From contig CAZJBX010000013.1 of the NCBI GenBank assembly GCA_964544605.1, forward strand, positions 1 through 60,776: DNA of 60,776 nucleotides, given 5' to 3'. The position numbers and the translations under genes are program-made. The DNA is from JAMIFN01 sp964544605. GTDB taxonomy: Bacteria > Pseudomonadota > Gammaproteobacteria > Burkholderiales > Burkholderiaceae_C. The notes beneath the pieces are model-generated. The model was not told where the DNA came from. It ran no database searches and saw only the letters and a program-made list of their open reading frames with translations. Below are positions 57,475-60,776 of the stretch, in pieces (position 1 is the stretch's first letter; each line of letters begins with the position of its first letter).

Positions 57475-59643
57475 ATGTCTGAAGTAGTGAAATACGCCGT
57501 TGACGGTGACGGCATTGCCACCTTGACCATCGACTACGCTGGCAAAACCATGAATGTGATTGACCAAGCCTTGATGGACGGCCTAGCCGCTGGCGTGGAA
57601 AAAGCCGCCGCTGACGCTGCCGTCAAAGGGCTTATCGTCACATCGGGTAAAGAGACCTTTGTTGCGGGCGCTGACCTCAAAGCAATGGAAGCCAACCTCG
57701 ACAACATGATGGACGACAGCATCGAGGAAGCCTTCGAAAAATTCGCCTCTCTCTCTCGCATCCTGCGCCGCATGGAAACCTGTGGCAAGCCCGTGGCTGC
57801 GGCCATCAACGGCATCGCCTTGGGCGGTGGTTTTGAAATCGCGCTGGCCTGCCATTACCGCGTGTGCGCCGACAACCCCCGCATCAGCCTGGGCTTGCCC
57901 GAAGTGATGATTGGCCTGCTGCCCGGCGCTGGCGGCACGCAACGCCTCATCCGTATGCTCGGCATTCAAGCGGCCACGCCCTACCTGATGGAAGGCAAGC
58001 AATTCAACCCCGCCAAGGGTTTGGAGTTGGGCCTCATCAACGAAGTTGTGCCTGCTGACCAATTGTTGGCTGCGGCCAAAGCGTGGTTGCAATCTGACAA
58101 AGCCACGGCCGTGGCCCCTTGGGATGAGAAGAAATTCAAATTCCCCGGTGGCAACGCCCTCATGCCCCAAAACGCACAAGCCTTTGTGGTCGGCAACGCC
58201 ATGATTCAGGCCAAAACCATGCGCAATATGCCATCGCCTATGGCGATTCAAAGCTGCATGTTCGAGGGCTCACTCGTGCCCATGGACAAAGCCCTGCGTA
58301 TTGAGAGCAAATACATGACGCAAGTGGCCCGTTCAGCGGCCAGTCGCGCCATGATCCGCACTTTGTTTGTGAACAAAGAAAAAGCCGACAAACTGGAATT
58401 CCGCCCCCAAGGTTTCGACAAGTTCGACAGCAAAAAAATGGGCATGATTGGCGGCGGCATGATGGGCGCGGCCATTGCCCTGACCGCAGCCAAAGTCGGC
58501 ATCCAAGTGGTGTTGATCGACATCAACCAAGAGCTGGCGGAAAAAGGCAAGCAATACGCCGTGACCAATTTGCAAAAGCAAGTGGATCGTGGCCGCATGG
58601 CACCTGAGAAAATGCAGAAGCTGCTGGATTTGATTGTGCCCACCACCGATTACGAGCAATTGCGTGATGTGGACATGATCATCGAGGCCGTGCCTGAGAA
58701 CACAAAAATCAAGGCCGAAGTGACGGCCAAGTTGGAAGAAGTGATTCCCGCCACGGCCGTGTTTGCCTCTAACACCTCAGGCATCCCCATCACCAAATTG
58801 GCCACGGCCTCCAAACGCCCCGATCGTTTCATCGGCCTGCACTTCTTCAGCCCAGCCGATCGTATGCCTCTGATTGAAGTCATCCGTGGCGAGAAAACCA
58901 GCGACGCAACCTTGGCGCAGGCGCTTGATTTTGTTGGCAAAATCCGCAAAACGCCCATCATCGTCAACGATGTCTCTGACTTCTACACCACGCGTTTGAT
59001 CGGCTCTTTCATCGATGAGTCCATGCAAATGCTCAACGAAGGTGTCAGCCCGGCCCTGCTGGAAAACGCGGCCAAACAAGCTGGCATGCCCGTCGGCCCC
59101 TTGACCATCATGGACGAGCTGTCCATCGACCTGGCCGTGGGCGCAGCCGCCAACAAACAGCGTGAATACGACGACTTTGTGCCCTCCATCACGGTGGCCA
59201 CTTTGCAGAAGCTGTTTGACTTGGGCCGCATGGGTCGCAAAGTCGGCAAAGGCTTCTACGACTGGAGCGAAGATGGCAAAAAATTGTGGTCTGGCTTGGA
59301 TGAGCTGTTTCCACAAAAGCCTGCGGATCAACAGCCTTCTGTTGAGGATGTGAAAGCCCGCATCCTCTACGCTCAGGCTTTGAATGCCGCCGGCAGCATG
59401 GAGCGCGGCACTTTGACCTCACCAGCTGATGGCGACATCGGCTCCATCTTGGGCGTGGGTTTCCCTCCCTTCTTGGGCGGCCCCTTCCTCATGATGGACG
59501 AAATCGGCATTGCCAATTTCGTGGCTGAAGCCAACCGCTTGGCCGAGCTCTACGGCGAGCACCTGCGCCCCAATGCGCTGCTCAAAGACATGGCCGCCAA
59601 AGGCGAAACCTTCTACGGCAAAAATGCCCGTAAGTTCGCTTAA
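57475..59643 (+). CDS. FadB-type enoyl-CoA hydratase / 3-hydroxyacyl-CoA dehydrogenase
   Basis: 722 residues, two enzymes. The N-terminal crotonase domain (about 1-200) has oxyanion-hole and catalytic segments VAGADLKAM, ALGGGFEIALAC and GLPEVMIGLLPGAGG. The dehydrogenase part has a Rossmann motif MGMIGGGMMGAAIAL near 322-336, NTSGIPIT, the catalytic-histidine segment GLHFFSPADRMPLIEV and a C-terminal helical domain. It hydrates enoyl-CoA and oxidises 3-hydroxyacyl-CoA in fatty-acid degradation. AAAGGAAGACACC gives the RBS. Confidence 0.95.
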   Translation: MSEVVKYAVDGDGIATLTIDYAGKTMNVIDQALMDGLAAGVEKAAADAAVKGLIVTSGKETFVAGADLKAMEANLDNMMDDSIEEAFEKFASLSRILRRMETCGKPVAAAINGIALGGGFEIALACHYRVCADNPRISLGLPEVMIGLLPGAGGTQRLIRMLGIQAATPYLMEGKQFNPAKGLELGLINEVVPADQLLAAAKAWLQSDKATAVAPWDEKKFKFPGGNALMPQNAQAFVVGNAMIQAKTMRNMPSPMAIQSCMFEGSLVPMDKALRIESKYMTQVARSAASRAMIRTLFVNKEKADKLEFRPQGFDKFDSKKMGMIGGGMMGAAIALTAAKVGIQVVLIDINQELAEKGKQYAVTNLQKQVDRGRMAPEKMQKLLDLIVPTTDYEQLRDVDMIIEAVPENTKIKAEVTAKLEEVIPATAVFASNTSGIPITKLATASKRPDRFIGLHFFSPADRMPLIEVIRGEKTSDATLAQALDFVGKIRKTPIIVNDVSDFYTTRLIGSFIDESMQMLNEGVSPALLENAAKQAGMPVGPLTIMDELSIDLAVGAAANKQREYDDFVPSITVATLQKLFDLGRMGRKVGKGFYDWSEDGKKLWSGLDELFPQKPADQQPSVEDVKARILYAQALNAAGSMERGTLTSPADGDIGSILGVGFPPFLGGPFLMMDEIGIANFVAEANRLAELYGEHLRPNALLKDMAAKGETFYGKNARKFA

Positions 59644-59661
59644 AGCCTTCTAAGGCCCATG

Positions 59662-59696
59662 AAAAAACCCCAAGCGCCAGCGGGCCTTGGGGTTTT
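59662..59696. terminator. Bidirectional terminator between the fadB-like and maoC genes
   Basis: AAAAAACCCCAAG, an 11-base loop, then CTTGGGGTTTT: a 7-bp GC stem flanked by A and T runs, so it can stop both converging transcripts. Confidence 0.85.
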
Positions 59697-59750
59697 GTTT
59701 TGCCCTGCCGTTGGCGGCGACAGGGCGGGGCTTGAAGGCCCGTGTGCGCC

Positions 59751-60221
59751 TTAGGCTTTCTCTTCAAAATAAAGGCGGCTGATGGTGTCCACCACGCAGC
59801 CGGGGCGCTCTTGGCCTTCCACTTCGACGCTGATGCGCACCACGACCTGCACGCCACCGCCTTTGATTTCCTCGGCGGCGACGACCTCGCCCTTGCCGCG
59901 CACGCGGGAATCGACCTTGACGGGGGCAGGGAAGCGCACTTTGTCCGTGCCGTAGTTCACGCCCATGCTCAGGCCCTCGTAATTGACCAATTGCGGCAGA
60001 AACAAATTCGCCAGCGACAGGCTGAGGTAGCCGTGGGCCACGGTGGCACCGAATGGGCCGTCTTTGGCCTTCACAGGGTCCACATGAATCCACTGGTGGT
60101 CGCCTGTGGCTTCGGCAAAGGTGTCAATGCGCTTTTGGTCGATGGTGATGTAGTCGGTCACGCCCAAGTCTTGGCCGACGGCGGCCAGCACGGATGCAAC
60201 AGAATTAAAAACAGTAGCCAT
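59751..60221 (-). CDS. MaoC family (R)-specific enoyl-CoA hydratase-like protein
   Basis: 156 residues with a single hot-dog fold. The hydratase motif is clear: TGDHQWIHVDPVKAK (catalytic Asp and His) followed by FGATVAHGYLSLSL. AAGGAAC precedes the ATG. Such proteins make (R)-3-hydroxyacyl-CoA for polyhydroxyalkanoate or act in acyl-CoA metabolism. It converges on the beta-oxidation pair, and a terminator separates it from fba upstream. Confidence 0.92.
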   Translation of the reverse strand: MATVFNSVASVLAAVGQDLGVTDYITIDQKRIDTFAEATGDHQWIHVDPVKAKDGPFGATVAHGYLSLSLANLFLPQLVNYEGLSMGVNYGTDKVRFPAPVKVDSRVRGKGEVVAAEEIKGGGVQVVVRISVEVEGQERPGCVVDTISRLYFEEKA

Positions 60222-60243
60222 AGAAAGTTCCTTTCAATTGAGA

Positions 60244-60266
60244 AAGCGCCCCAATGCGGGGCGCTT
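60244..60266 (-). terminator. Terminator after fba
   Basis: AAGCGCCCC (60244-60252), five bases, GGGGCGCTT (60258-60266): a perfect 9-bp stem 28 bases beyond the fba stop. On the minus strand it is followed by a short TCTC tract rather than a long T-run. Confidence 0.7.
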
Positions 60267-60293
60267 GGCTTGTGTTGTGCTCAGCACAGTGGC

Positions 60294-60776
60294 TTAGTTC
60301 ACCACTTGCGCCAGCTTGCCCGCAGCGTAGGCAGCAGCCATGTCGCTGAGGCTGATGGGTTTGATTTTCGCACCTTGGCCCTCACAGCCAAATTCGAGGT
60401 AGCGCTGCTTGCAAATGGCTTTGGCGGCTTCACGGGCGGGCTTCATCCACTCGCGCATGTCGAATTTGTCAGGATTTTCCACTTGGAATTTGCGCACCGC
60501 ACCCGTCATGGCCATGCGGATGTCGGTGTCGATATTCACCTTGCGCACGCCGTGTTTGATGGCCTCTTGGATTTCTTTCACGGGCACGCCATAGGTTTGC
60601 TTCATTTGGCCGCCGTATTGGTTGATGATGTCGAGCAAATCTTGCGGCACTGAGCTGGAGCCGTGCATGACCAAATGCGTGTTGGGGATGCGGGCGTGGA
60701 TTTCTTTCACGCGGCTAATCGCCAGCACATCGCCTGTGGGGGGGCGGGTGAATTTGTAAGCGCCGTGGCTGGTGCC
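60294..60776 (-). CDS. fba: Class II fructose-bisphosphate aldolase, C-terminal part (partial)
   Basis: The frame is open to the right edge, so the N-terminal half lies outside. The visible 160 residues begin GTSHGAYKFTRPPTGD and include VMHGSSSVPQDLL, YGVPVKEIQEAIKHGVRKVN (20 residues) and NIDTDIRMAMTGAVRKF, the substrate- and metal-binding region of class II aldolases of the longer CbbA/Calvin type. It cleaves fructose 1,6-bisphosphate in glycolysis and makes it in gluconeogenesis. Confidence 0.95.
   Translation of the reverse strand, partial: GTSHGAYKFTRPPTGDVLAISRVKEIHARIPNTHLVMHGSSSVPQDLLDIINQYGGQMKQTYGVPVKEIQEAIKHGVRKVNIDTDIRMAMTGAVRKFQVENPDKFDMREWMKPAREAAKAICKQRYLEFGCEGQGAKIKPISLSDMAAAYAAGKLAQVVN

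Noticed and set aside
59751..60776. maoC and fba as one operon
   Set aside because: A perfect 9-bp hairpin lies between them, and maoC has its own RBS just after it; co-transcription is possible only by read-through.

Overview
The window reads as chromosome of a GC-rich beta-proteobacterium of order Burkholderiales, most likely Comamonadaceae or a close relative. The grounds are gene order and protein character: metX-metW, a tRNA-Leu(GAG) directly before nuoA, a DUF2818 gene directly after nuoN, ribosomal protein S3 with a long charged C-terminal tail, queG, the gspL-M-N-D-E-F order, and a CIRCE element before rpoH. No phage, transposase, integrase or CRISPR array is visible.

Layout. Bases 1-500 hold the end of tuf and rpsJ, each followed by a hairpin. 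Bases 523-3461 hold nagZ on the minus strand, diverging from metX-metW (methionine synthesis). Bases 3451-8282 are one tight minus-strand operon: DUF2069, lpxL-like acyltransferase, thiG, a thiD-thiE fusion, nth and a hemerythrin-like gene. yihY and queG converge on three 109-bp tandem repeats (9569-9890). Bases 11181-18728 carry a partial type II secretion cluster (gspL, M, N, D, E, F), followed by dacB (PBP4). On the minus strand, rpoH, a second hemerythrin-like gene and an MFS permease (20361-22958) look co-transcribed; a perfect CIRCE operator lies before rpoH.

The accessory-looking part runs from about 23.0 to 31.0 kb. It holds a candidate small RNA with its own promoter and terminator, two tandem paralogous proteins of unknown family with a perfect 28-bp palindrome between them, an NADPH-dependent FMN reductase, a small exported unknown protein, and a minus-strand operon of two overlapping dynamin-like GTPases followed by an MBL-fold hydrolase. 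Then come kdsD, argJ, a large exported propeller-like protein, erpA, a DUF488 gene and tRNA-Leu.

Bases 36119-50603 hold the complete 14-gene complex I operon nuoA-N, then DUF2818. At 51152-56018 the remaining ten genes of the S10 operon (rplC to rpsQ) follow behind their own promoter and end in a strong terminator. The window closes with a thiolase and a FadB-type multifunctional enzyme (beta-oxidation), a convergent MaoC-type hydratase and the 3' part of a class II fructose-bisphosphate aldolase gene.

Most unusual points: the S10 operon is cut after its first gene, with rpsJ and rplC in the same orientation but 50.7 kb apart; a two-dynamin operon; a paralogous pair of unknown genes with a structured intergenic palindrome and an upstream sRNA candidate; and a T2SS cluster lacking GspC and all pseudopilins within the window. 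Starts were chosen by eye from RBS, overlap and homologue length, so several N-termini are provisional.
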